From: Saprospiraceae bacterium
GTDB taxonomy: Bacteria; Bacteroidota; Bacteroidia; Chitinophagales; Saprospiraceae
Assembly: GCA_024103195.1 (NCBI GenBank)
Contig: JAGFIW010000206.1
Location: 26,603 to 90,602, forward strand
Reading direction: 5' to 3'
Length of the DNA: 64,000 nt
The notes below the pieces were generated by a model. That model was not told where the DNA came from and searched no databases. It was given only the letters and a program-made list of their open reading frames with translations. Position numbers and translations under genes: made by a program. Below are positions 1-8,246 of this stretch, piece after piece; the first letter of the stretch is position 1, and each line of letters opens with the position of its first letter.

Positions 1-1
1 A

Positions 2-1948
2 GCAACGACTTACGGTTGGGCGCAAATGCCCAATGTCGTCAATAGCGCCAACAACGCCGTAGCCACGCTCATGTATCATTGTGGAGTTGCTGTGGATATG
101 GATTACGGTGTGGGAGCGACAGGGGGAAGTGGCGCCTATGTCATTAATGCCAAGAGCCCGGTCCAACATTGTGCGGAATTTGCCTTCGAGACGTATTTCG
201 GCTACAAACCCTCATTGCAAGGCGTTGAACGTGCCAATTATTCCCAGACCCAATGGATCAATTTGCTGAAGTCCGAATTGGATGCCTCACGCCCGGTTTA
301 TTATGCCGGTTTCGGGTCAGGAGGTGGACACGCATTTTTGTGTGACGGATATGATGCCAACAATTTTTTCCATTTCAATTGGGGCTGGAGTGGCAGTTTC
401 AACGGCTATTTCAGTATCAATGCACTCAATCCCTCCGGCGTTGGAACGGGGGGCGGAAGTGGTGGATACAACTCCGGCCATCAGGCCATTGTCGGCATTG
501 AGCCCCTGGAAGAGTCCGATCCGGATCCGGGGCCCCAAAGCCATCAACTTGCCTTGTACAATTATGTCTATTCTTCAGCCAATCCCATTCTTTATGGGGA
601 CGGATTTTCCATTACCACCAATGTCGTCAACCTCGGAACCAACAATTTCGCCGGTGATTACGGCGCTGCGGTATTTGATGAAGACCTCAATTTCGTTGAC
701 TTTGTAGAGGTGAAGTCAGGATGGAGTCTGGAAGCCGGCTATACCTACACCAACGATATCGTCTTTTCCACGCCCGGCTTGCTGAGCATGGTGCCGGGGA
801 CTTATTATATCGGCATTTTTTACCGCCCCAATGGAGGAGACTGGGTGCTGGCCGCCGATAACGGGAATTATACCAATGTCCTCACACAGTATGTCGTATG
901 GTCCAATACGATCGAAATGTATAGTGAAATGATCACCACTCCGGTCCCGAATTTCATCCAGGGACAATCCGCTTCCGTCAATTTCAACCTGTTGAATAAC
1001 GGAGCCTCGACCTTTCAGGGCCAATACCAGGTGAATCTATTTCAATTGGACGGGACTTTTGTCACCACCCTGGGGACCATCAATGAGAATAACGGACTGC
1101 CGCCTGGGTATGTCTATCTGCACCCCTTCCTTTTGGTCACAACCCCTCAACTCAATGTGCAACCCGGGACCTACCTGCTGGCCGTGATGTTCAAGGACGC
1201 TTTCTCCTCCAACTGGTCTCTGGTCGGTTCATCCGAATACCCCAATCCCATTCGGATCATCGTAGAATCACCAGGTATCCAACCCGACGGGTATGAGGCC
1301 AATAACAGCGCCGGGACATCGCATGTCCTTCCCGTCACATTTACCAACAATACCGCCAAAATCCTCACGACCGGTTCCAATCTCCATATAGAATCAGACC
1401 TCGATTTCTACCGCATCAATCTGAACACGGGCTACCAGTACAGCGTGCAGGCGCGATTGCACGACTCCTGGGACAGTGGAGACGGTAAAACCTACAGTCT
1501 GGACGGACTGTTTTCGATATCCACGGATGGTGGTCAAACCTGGTCCGAAGCCCACGATGATGTGATGCCAGGACCAATCAGTGTCGGACCGGGCGGACAT
1601 GCCATTTTTCAGGTAGCCCCTTTCTTTGTCGGAGAAACCGGCACCTACCTCCTGGATATCACTATCGTTCGCAGTCCGGTGACGGCCACAGAGGAACCAG
1701 AAGTCCTCCGGGGGATCTCCCTCTTTCCCAATCCTGTCCGTGACCGTTTGACCATTCACCTGGGGGATTATACCGGTACTGTTCACCGGATAGAGGGTGG
1801 CACCGCGGATGGGACATTCATCCCTTTGACCGGGCAACGTCAGGGGAATGTCCTTGACATCCAGTTGCCCGCCGGCCCCGGAGGCCTTTACCCGGTAAGG
1901 ATCGTGACTGATGATGGTGTCATCACCCGCAAACTGATCCGTTTATGA
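2..1948 (+). CDS. C10 family (streptopain-like) cysteine peptidase with T9SS type A sorting domain, 5' truncated
   Basis: The reading frame is open from the first complete codon of the window, so the N-terminus, signal peptide and catalytic Cys lie to the left. What remains starts at ATTYGWAQMPN, a stretch that follows the Cys region in C10 peptidases, then AVATLMYHCGVAVDMDYG, and the catalytic His region GGGHAFLCDGYD followed by FHFNWGWSGSFNGYF. The rest is a run of beta-rich extracellular domains. The last ~80 residues carry a T9SS type A domain (ISLFPNPVRDRLTIHL, ending RKLIRL). The protein is inferred to be exported by T9SS and attached to or released from the surface as a protease. An internal ATG at 26 is not a likely start. 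The stop overlaps the next gene's ATG (ATGA), so the two are probably translated together. The family call is strong; substrate is unknown. Confidence 0.9.
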   Translation, partial: ATTYGWAQMPNVVNSANNAVATLMYHCGVAVDMDYGVGATGGSGAYVINAKSPVQHCAEFAFETYFGYKPSLQGVERANYSQTQWINLLKSELDASRPVYYAGFGSGGGHAFLCDGYDANNFFHFNWGWSGSFNGYFSINALNPSGVGTGGGSGGYNSGHQAIVGIEPLEESDPDPGPQSHQLALYNYVYSSANPILYGDGFSITTNVVNLGTNNFAGDYGAAVFDEDLNFVDFVEVKSGWSLEAGYTYTNDIVFSTPGLLSMVPGTYYIGIFYRPNGGDWVLAADNGNYTNVLTQYVVWSNTIEMYSEMITTPVPNFIQGQSASVNFNLLNNGASTFQGQYQVNLFQLDGTFVTTLGTINENNGLPPGYVYLHPFLLVTTPQLNVQPGTYLLAVMFKDAFSSNWSLVGSSEYPNPIRIIVESPGIQPDGYEANNSAGTSHVLPVTFTNNTAKILTTGSNLHIESDLDFYRINLNTGYQYSVQARLHDSWDSGDGKTYSLDGLFSISTDGGQTWSEAHDDVMPGPISVGPGGHAIFQVAPFFVGETGTYLLDITIVRSPVTATEEPEVLRGISLFPNPVRDRLTIHLGDYTGTVHRIEGGTADGTFIPLTGQRQGNVLDIQLPAGPGGLYPVRIVTDDGVITRKLIRL

Positions 1949-2487
1949 ATGCCTGGATTTTCTTCACGGTCATGCTTGTCCTGGCCGGATCATGCCATAC
2001 CGCCCAACACGCCAAACGCAAGGACTTCGAGAAAGTGGAAACACCCGACATCCGGTTTGATGCCGGCCCACCCACCCTGGTTTACAAGACCAAGGCCAAT
2101 TACGACAGTCTTGTACCTGTGTTGTTGTCGGAAGACGGATCAGAGATTGTGTTTTATCCCCATCCTTCGGATATCAGAATGCCAGCCGGCGAAAAACCTG
2201 GATTGAAGTCAGGTCACCCCTATCCCATTCCTCTGGAAAGCGGGTACCTCCTGGACCAGCGTGGGATAGGACCAAATGTGGCATTTCTGGACATTTCTTA
2301 TGCGGATTACAGCGCCTTGAAAGATACACCCACCCTGGAAGAACTCATGGCCTTGATTCTGGACAAGGACCCACTGACCGAATTGTGTGATTGCGGCAAT
2401 CGCCATGCCTTCAAGGATACCGAAAGACAACTCAACAAACTCATCGTTTTCGGTCATCTTCGCAAGGTCTGTCAGGTCCTGAAATGA
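1945..2487 (+). CDS. Small putative lipoprotein, unknown function
   Basis: This 180-residue protein starts with a hydrophobic segment ending in a possible lipobox (VLAGSC, Cys17), so it is probably an acylated periplasmic or outer-membrane protein. The mature part is hydrophilic and has no domain I recognise. Near the C-terminus it has a CDCGNRH motif and a further Cys. Its ATG overlaps the stop of the C10 peptidase gene by four bases, which points to co-translation and a possible accessory role (inhibitor, chaperone or anchor) for that peptidase. C10 peptidases elsewhere are sometimes paired with small inhibitor genes, but I see no similarity that would prove it. Confidence 0.7.
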   Translation: MNAWIFFTVMLVLAGSCHTAQHAKRKDFEKVETPDIRFDAGPPTLVYKTKANYDSLVPVLLSEDGSEIVFYPHPSDIRMPAGEKPGLKSGHPYPIPLESGYLLDQRGIGPNVAFLDISYADYSALKDTPTLEELMALILDKDPLTELCDCGNRHAFKDTERQLNKLIVFGHLRKVCQVLK

Positions 2488-2570
2488 TCGCCTTCTTTTG
2501 TCTTACCATGAAGTAACATCGCATAGGAAGTTCATCAAACCCAGGTAAGCGTAGTCCGAATCCCGCATGG

Positions 2571-4154
2571 TCAATGCTCCAAAGTCACCCTCTCACTGTG
2601 GCTGCTATGTCCGTCGTCAAGGACCAGCATGTACACACCCGCCTGTAGTGGGGACAAAGGGAAGGAAAACGCCTGAACATCCCGGTCTGGACGCAGTGTT
2701 GTCATCAACCATTCCCTACCGTCCAGCGACATCAGTCGCACGGTGATGGATTCGCCGGCACAGTGGCCAATCCGTACTTCCAACTTGTCGCGTGCGGGAT
2801 TGGGATATACCTTGACACTACAGGGAAATGCCTGGTGGTGATGAACCCCCACCAGGTCACTCAGTGCGAATACATCTATACCAGCTTGTACCGGTTGTGC
2901 TAATAGGGCCGCTGCCGCCAGCGTGGCACGGGTAACCCGGGTCATGAATCCGATATCCAGCGTGGCGATGCTGTCACCCGGTGTATGGTAATTTTTGTTG
3001 CGAAAATTGGCCCCGTCTGTGAGCATCAGCGCCTGATAACCGGCATCCCAGAACTTCGCATGGTCACTGCGACGCAAGTCAGGGGCGATTTGGCCATTAC
3101 CGGGCACGGTAAGCGGAATATATTTTAGCCCGGGCACATACATGTCACAGGCTTGTTCATAAATGTCAATCAGGGGCTGTGACGATTGGTTGCCCACTAT
3201 AGTAATAAAATCACCCCGGTTTTCATTGGCATTGATGGTCTGGACCGCCTCGGGAAACAAGGTGCCGAACCCGAAGGGGAGTTCCTGGCTGTTGGGCACG
3301 TCGGAGTAATACCCGATCATTTCCATATTCAGTACCCCATCGACTTGTTCCCAGGGTTTGATGCCTGATTGCACGTAAGCCTGGGACCCGATAAGGCCTT
3401 GTTCCTCGAAAGCAAATCCGATGTACCGAATGCTTTTGCGAAACTGGTATGGCGCCAGCACCCTGGCGATTTCCAGCATGGCCGCTACGGAGGAGGCATT
3501 ATCATCGGCACCCGGCGAACCGGTGACTCCGTCATAATGGCCATCCACGATTATGGTGGCGGCTTCATCTTCAAGGCCCGGCTGCCGGGACAGTATGTTG
3601 GGAAAGTTGGAGCCCTGGTAAAAGACGGGTTGCATGGTGGTCTGGAAGGGCAATGCTTCCAGGGTGACATAGATGGTATCGCGAACCACCTGCAGGTTAC
3701 CTGTATGCGCGCTGTGATGCCGGGGAACGGCGATGGTTTGCAGCCACTGTATCAGACGAAGGCTGTCCACCTGATCCACCATAGCCTGGATGTCGGGCAC
3801 ATGGCCATCCTCAGCACTTACGCGCACGACGGTCTGATGGATATCCGGGATATTGTCCCATACCCAGGTGATGGATTTTTGGGGCCCGGGAGCTTGGTCG
3901 CTTCCCAGGTCGCCACTCCATTGTCCGTTCTGGGCCAGGAAGGTTTCGCCGCCGTCCAAGGAAATTCCGAAGCGGACCGTGCAGGCATCCCCTTCAGGAT
4001 CACTGAGGTCATAATGAACGGTTACCGTCTGCGCGGGTTCGTCGACCTGGACCGAGGTAATCTGCACCACCGGGGGTAAATTCTGGGCTGGCAGTATCCC
4101 GTTCAGGAGTGAGAAACCAAGGAGGAAAGCGATGTACCATTTCATAGCGGTCAT
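2571..4154 (-). CDS. M28 family zinc aminopeptidase-like protein with T9SS type A sorting domain
   Basis: A secreted M28 (aminopeptidase Y/PSMA-like) metallopeptidase. The ORF can be read from 4337, but a signal peptide begins at MTAMKWYIAFLLGFSLLNG and ends near LPAQ, so the start is put at 4154 (4145 is equally possible). An Ig/PKD-like region of ~100 residues follows. The M28 domain has the metal ligands in order: DGHYD, GADDN, FEEQG, the MEMIGYYSD region and a final His in NYHTPGD. The C-terminus is a T9SS type A domain (VKVYPNPARDKLEVRIG). It faces the 1945-2487 gene convergently across 83 bases in which I see no clear terminator. It probably digests peptides outside the cell. Confidence 0.92.
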   Translation of the reverse strand: MTAMKWYIAFLLGFSLLNGILPAQNLPPVVQITSVQVDEPAQTVTVHYDLSDPEGDACTVRFGISLDGGETFLAQNGQWSGDLGSDQAPGPQKSITWVWDNIPDIHQTVVRVSAEDGHVPDIQAMVDQVDSLRLIQWLQTIAVPRHHSAHTGNLQVVRDTIYVTLEALPFQTTMQPVFYQGSNFPNILSRQPGLEDEAATIIVDGHYDGVTGSPGADDNASSVAAMLEIARVLAPYQFRKSIRYIGFAFEEQGLIGSQAYVQSGIKPWEQVDGVLNMEMIGYYSDVPNSQELPFGFGTLFPEAVQTINANENRGDFITIVGNQSSQPLIDIYEQACDMYVPGLKYIPLTVPGNGQIAPDLRRSDHAKFWDAGYQALMLTDGANFRNKNYHTPGDSIATLDIGFMTRVTRATLAAAALLAQPVQAGIDVFALSDLVGVHHHQAFPCSVKVYPNPARDKLEVRIGHCAGESITVRLMSLDGREWLMTTLRPDRDVQAFSFPLSPLQAGVYMLVLDDGHSSHSERVTLEH

Positions 4155-4390
4155 TTTATCATTATGCGCAGGGCGTTTTGTCTTTCCCCAGGGTAGCCAT
4201 CCCGCAAATCGCATCCGGGAACGACCTTTGCCGGACTGCACCTCCGAGGAATCCTTTCGGGGATAGAATTTGTGTGTGGATAACGGACATACCCCAAGGT
4301 GCCCCTTGCGCAGAACGTATTTGGCCCCGGCATTCAAATATCGGAATCCTCAGATTTTCAGCCCGGAGGGGGCAGCGGTTTCGCACGCGT
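4155..4390. other. Intergenic gap downstream of the truncated polymerase gene
   Basis: 236 bases between the polymerase stop and the M28 peptidase start. Reading all frames on the minus strand, I find no remnant of a DnaE C-terminal domain and no convincing short gene or terminator hairpin. This argues against a simple frameshift or a recent stop codon in the polymerase gene. Confidence 0.6.
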
Positions 4391-6859
4391 CTACCCCACC
4401 GCGCCTCTTTCCCACAGCAGTTCATATTTGCTCTGACCGGTAAAACGGAAGGCGGAAATGCGGATGAGCAGGTCCAACTGGGAGGGATCGGCTGGGACGC
4501 GGCGGCAGAAGTCAGCCAAATCGCGAAAGGGGCCGCCCCGCTCCCGCTCGGTGATAAAATCCAGTGCCAGCTGTCGTTCCAGGCCCTGAAGGTGAACGAA
4601 ACCCAGGTACACGTCCTCGCCCCGGATGCTGGTGAGCCATCGGCTGCGGTTGACGCAGGGAGGATGGATCCTGGCCCCCTGCATACGCGCCTCGTGCACA
4701 TAGATCTCGGTGCGATAAAAGCCGCCGAAATTGTTGATCACCGCTACCATGAACTCCAACGGGTACCAAGCCTTGAGCCAGAGACTCTGGAAGGACTCGA
4801 CCGCGTAGCTGGCCGAGTGGGCTTTACAGAAGGAATAACCGCTGAAACTCTCGATCTGCCGCCATACCTCCTGGGTCAGGGCCTCTGGGTAGCCTCTGGC
4901 GCCGCAGTTGTCGAAATACTTTTGACGCAGTCGGGCAAACGCTGCGGAAGATTTTTTCTTGCCCGTCATCACCCGGCGCAGCACATCGCTCTCGTCAAGA
5001 TCCAGTCCGGCGAAGTGGTGCACGACCTTCATCACATCCTCCTGATAGACCATCACACCAAAGGTCTCGCCCAGGTGCTCCCGAAATACCGGGTGGATGT
5101 ACTGGAAATCATGGGGATGGTGGAAACGCTGGATATATTCCCGCATCATGCCCGACTGTGCGACACCGGGCCGGATGATGGAGCTGGCCGCTACCAGGTG
5201 GACATAATTGTCGCATTTCAACTTGCTGAGCAGCCCTCTCATCGCCGGCGATTCGATATAGAAACAACCGATACACTGCCCCGAGCGCAGCTGGGTGCGC
5301 ACGCGCTCATCCTCCTTGATCCGGGGTATATCATGGATATCCACACTCACACCCCGGTTGGCCCTGACCAGGTCTACCGCCTCCTTGATATGACCCAGAC
5401 CGCGCTGACTGAGCACATCGTACTTGTGATAGCCCAAATCCTCGGCATGGTGCATGTCAAAATGGGTGACCGGAAATCCCTTGGGCATCATCTGCAAAGC
5501 CGTATGCGCATAGAGGGGACGCTCGCCTATGAGGATGCCTCCGGCGTGGATAGAGAGGTAATTGGGCAGGCCGTCGAGCTGCTTGCCGAAATGAAAGATA
5601 TGGCGGGCATAGGGGTGGTGCTTGTCTACGGCCAACGGTTCATCCACGATACGGTCGATGTCGTCTTTGGGGAGACCGAACACCTTTCCCAACTCGCGGA
5701 TGATGGAGCGGCCCTTGAACGTATTATAGGTGGCCAACAGGGCGGTATAACCGCGACCGTAGCGTTTGAAGATATAGTCGGTAACGTCGTCCCGCTCGTC
5801 CCAGGAAAAGTCGATGTCGAAATCGGGGGGTGAACTGCGATAAGGATTGATAAAGCGCTCGAAGTAGAGGTCCAACTCGATAGGGTCCACGTCGGTGATG
5901 CCGAGGCAGTAGGCCACAATGGAGTTGGCTCCGCTACCCCGCCCCACATGGAAGAAACCGGCCGACCGGGCGTAGCGGATGATGTCCCAGGTGATGAGGA
6001 AATACGGAGCGAAATGCATCTTCTCAATGACGTCCAATTCGCGACGCACACGACCGGCTGCCTCCTTGTTGTCCGGTCCATACCGGCGGTGCAGCCCGCC
6101 AAGGGCCAACTTGTGGAGGAGCTGAAGATCGTCGCGCGTACTTCCGGCAAAGGTTTGCCGGTTGTGGCGGGCATCGGCCTGCATATCCGTATGGCATTGA
6201 TCGAGAAGCCCGGCGGCACGGGTGAGGAGCTCGGGACACCCGGCATAGAGCGTTGCCAGTTCGGACGGAAAAAAGAAACGCTCGTCCTCCGCAGCGTGCT
6301 GGTCGGGAGCCAACTTGCCGATGATCTGATTGGTATCGATGGCACGCAAAAGCTTGTGCGTACGGTATCCGTCCCGATCGAGAAAGGTGACCGGGACCCA
6401 GGCGACCAGCTTGTCGGGATGCCGTCGCAGCGGTGACCGGAATAAGGCATTCACCGCATTGGGACGGATACCTATGTATTCATGGGGACGCAACTTTTCC
6501 GGAGACCGCACCGCATGAGGATAAATGATGTACGTGCCCTCCATCTCCGGAGGAGTATCCGGCAGCGGATGACCGTCCAGGGAACATTCACTGAGAAATC
6601 GGCACAAGCCCGCAAACCCCTCATCGCTGCGGGCCAACCCGACATACAGCAGCCTGCCATCCCGCCGGAACTCTATCCCCAATACCGGTCGTATGCCTGC
6701 CTCCCGGCAGCGGACAACAAATTCAAAGGTACAGGAGGTGTTGTTGATGTCCGTCAGCGCCAGCGCCGTGATCCCGCGCAACACTGCAGCGGCCACTATT
6801 TGCTCCGGACTCAGAACACCGTAGCGAAGACTGTAGCAGGAATGCACATTGAGATACAT
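4391..6859 (-). CDS. dnaE2: DnaE-type (error-prone) DNA polymerase III alpha subunit lacking its C-terminal domain
   Basis: 822 residues closely matching Bacteroidota DnaE2/ImuC-like polymerases, which are usually about 1000 residues. The N-terminus is a PHP domain (MYLNVHSCYSLRYG, with the first metal-binding His replaced by Asn). The polymerase core has the PDFDIDF acidic motif at 345-351 and the third Asp at D481 (HKYDVLSQRGLGH), plus the glycine-rich VGRGSGANS at ~305-313. The helix-hairpin-helix region ends at SAFRFTGQSKYELLWERGAVG and the gene stops. The OB-fold and C-terminal domain are absent, and no other frame downstream continues them; they are encoded separately at 37090-37554. 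The catalytic residues are intact, so this looks functional, not like a decayed gene. A palindrome with an overlapping -7 box lies 41 bases upstream. Its likely role is translesion synthesis; calling it dnaE2 rather than dnaE rests on length and family style. Confidence 0.9.
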   Translation of the reverse strand: MYLNVHSCYSLRYGVLSPEQIVAAAVLRGITALALTDINNTSCTFEFVVRCREAGIRPVLGIEFRRDGRLLYVGLARSDEGFAGLCRFLSECSLDGHPLPDTPPEMEGTYIIYPHAVRSPEKLRPHEYIGIRPNAVNALFRSPLRRHPDKLVAWVPVTFLDRDGYRTHKLLRAIDTNQIIGKLAPDQHAAEDERFFFPSELATLYAGCPELLTRAAGLLDQCHTDMQADARHNRQTFAGSTRDDLQLLHKLALGGLHRRYGPDNKEAAGRVRRELDVIEKMHFAPYFLITWDIIRYARSAGFFHVGRGSGANSIVAYCLGITDVDPIELDLYFERFINPYRSSPPDFDIDFSWDERDDVTDYIFKRYGRGYTALLATYNTFKGRSIIRELGKVFGLPKDDIDRIVDEPLAVDKHHPYARHIFHFGKQLDGLPNYLSIHAGGILIGERPLYAHTALQMMPKGFPVTHFDMHHAEDLGYHKYDVLSQRGLGHIKEAVDLVRANRGVSVDIHDIPRIKEDERVRTQLRSGQCIGCFYIESPAMRGLLSKLKCDNYVHLVAASSIIRPGVAQSGMMREYIQRFHHPHDFQYIHPVFREHLGETFGVMVYQEDVMKVVHHFAGLDLDESDVLRRVMTGKKKSSAAFARLRQKYFDNCGARGYPEALTQEVWRQIESFSGYSFCKAHSASYAVESFQSLWLKAWYPLEFMVAVINNFGGFYRTEIYVHEARMQGARIHPPCVNRSRWLTSIRGEDVYLGFVHLQGLERQLALDFITERERGGPFRDLADFCRRVPADPSQLDLLIRISAFRFTGQSKYELLWERGAVG

Positions 6860-6898
6860 GGCTGGCCGGATGGGTCATATCATGACGCCCTTGCCACA

Positions 6899-6925
6899 CA
6901 AAGTTAAAACAATTTGTTTTAACTT
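6899..6925 (-). promoter_or_regulatory. Palindromic operator overlapping the -7 box of the split polymerase gene (N-terminal half)
   Basis: Bases 6901-6925 are a perfect palindrome: two 12-base arms (AAGTTAAAACAA and its complement) around one central T. On the minus strand its end merges into TAACTTTG (6899-6906), a match to the Bacteroidota -7 element TAnnTTTG, 39 bases before the ATG at 6859. A protein bound to the palindrome would cover the promoter, so repression is the natural reading. The same core (AAAACAATTTGTTTT) occurs at 37602-37616, before the C-terminal half of the polymerase. The repressor is unknown; a LexA-like or XRE-type protein is plausible. Confidence 0.85.
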
Positions 6926-6994
6926 GTGAAGCGATTCGGAAAAGGATGCGAGAATATTAAAATAATGACTATTATTGTCATCATTCTTTTAGTC

Positions 6995-8065
6995 ATGACT
7001 TCTTTTGGCATTTTCTTAAAGCAATCACGCCTTCATTCTAACCGCAGACTTCGTGAAGTGGCCTCCATAGCAGAATTGGATTCTTCACTCATCAGCCGGT
7101 ACGAGAACGGGGACCGTCTTCCTCCGGAAAAGCATCTGTCGCGACTATCAGCGGCATATGGCATTTCGCCCAACCCAATGCGGGTAGCATGGCTGGCCGA
7201 GCAAGTCCTCTCACTGGTAGGAGACGATCCCGCAGGATACGAAGCATTGCACGTCGCCGAATCCAGGATAGCAAATCTCCAACAAGAGGCAAGGCTGACC
7301 CGGGCGTCGCAAGATTCGAAAGTGTTGCCTTTGATCCAAAAGGTGGACGCGCTAAGAGAACGCTGGCAACGATGCCACCCCCTGGACAATATCCAGCAGG
7401 AGCGCATAAACGCGTGGTACAGGACCCTTTACACATGGGAAAGCAACCGCATTGAGGGCAATACATTGACCCTCCAGGAAACGGAATTGGTGGTCAATCA
7501 AGGACTCACCATCGGTGGAAAAACCATGCGTGAACATCTTGAAGCCATCAACCATGCCCAGGCCGTGGATTATCTACTTGAGCTTGTAAAAAGCGGGGAA
7601 GCATTCAGTCCCCGCATCCTGCGCGAATGGCATAGTCTTATCCTGAGAGGGATTGCTCCTGAACATGCCGGACGATTTCGTCAGGTCCCTGTCCGGATAT
7701 CCGAAAGCCATCATAGCCCGCCTCAACCATGGGAGCTGGAAGGATTGATGGACGACTATTTTACCTTCTTCCACCGCGAGGAGCATAGGATGCATCCCGT
7801 TCTGCTGGCGGCTGAAATGCATGAAAGACTTGTCGCCATCCATCCTTTCATCGATGGCAACGGGCGTACAACCCGACTCATCATGAACCTCATTCTGCTT
7901 CGCCACGGGTACACGCTTGTCAACCTGAAAGGAGATCCAAAATCACGGATGAAATACTTCAAAGCCCTGGAAACCGTGCAGACGGAGAATAACCCGGAAG
8001 TATTTCATACCCTGATCCTCCAACATGCCATCCAATCGCTGGAAGACCACCTCGCTTTGACCTGA
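6995..8065 (+). CDS. XRE-family HTH / Fic domain fusion protein
   Basis: A 356-residue fusion. Residues 4-56 form a Cro/C1-type helix-turn-helix (FLKQSRLHSNRRLREVAS ... SSLISRYENG). The C-terminal half is a Fic AMP-transferase domain with a full active-site motif HPFIDGNGRTTR (283-294). Ahead of it is the inhibitory helix motif S150-NRI-E154-G, which in class II Fic proteins blocks ATP binding until released. The frame opens further upstream at a GTG at 6926, but the family N-terminus fits MTSFGIFLKQSR at 6995. An imperfect inverted repeat (ATGAC, 7 bases, GTCAT) lies just upstream and might be a site for its own HTH. It diverges from the polymerase gene, with the palindrome at 6901-6925 between them. 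It probably AMPylates a protein target and may regulate its own or neighbouring transcription. Confidence 0.88.
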   Translation: MTSFGIFLKQSRLHSNRRLREVASIAELDSSLISRYENGDRLPPEKHLSRLSAAYGISPNPMRVAWLAEQVLSLVGDDPAGYEALHVAESRIANLQQEARLTRASQDSKVLPLIQKVDALRERWQRCHPLDNIQQERINAWYRTLYTWESNRIEGNTLTLQETELVVNQGLTIGGKTMREHLEAINHAQAVDYLLELVKSGEAFSPRILREWHSLILRGIAPEHAGRFRQVPVRISESHHSPPQPWELEGLMDDYFTFFHREEHRMHPVLLAAEMHERLVAIHPFIDGNGRTTRLIMNLILLRHGYTLVNLKGDPKSRMKYFKALETVQTENNPEVFHTLILQHAIQSLEDHLALT

Positions 8066-8067
8066 GT

Positions 8068-8108
8068 ACCTGCCCGGCCGTCCCCTGCAACACCGGGCAG
8101 GTCAATTT
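8068..8108 (+). terminator. Terminator-like hairpin after the XRE-Fic gene
   Basis: Ten-base perfect arms ACCTGCCCGG (8068-8077) and CCGGGCAGGT (8093-8102) enclose a 15-base loop, followed by CAATTTT. It begins two bases after the Fic stop codon, as expected for an intrinsic terminator, although the T tract is short. Confidence 0.65.
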
Positions 8109-8246
8109 TCCACCGTGCAGCTATTGAGTCCCCCGGATCGGCACACCACACAATTACATCGCCTGCCGTAAGGCCCATTCCCCTCCACAAATATCAGCGG
8201 ACCGGTTTTTTTTCATAATTTTATCCTGACAACCTGTCCACCAACC

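Noticed and set aside
4391..4701. Possible frameshift at the 3' end of the polymerase gene
   Set aside because: The alternative frame after the stop (through 4162) reads as low-complexity Pro/Arg/Ser sequence, not as a DnaE C-terminus, and the real C-terminal domain is found at 37090-37554.
4178..5833. 551-codon open frame on the plus strand opposite the polymerase gene
   Set aside because: It lies antisense to a well-supported DnaE-type gene, has no family match, and arises from codon bias of the real gene.
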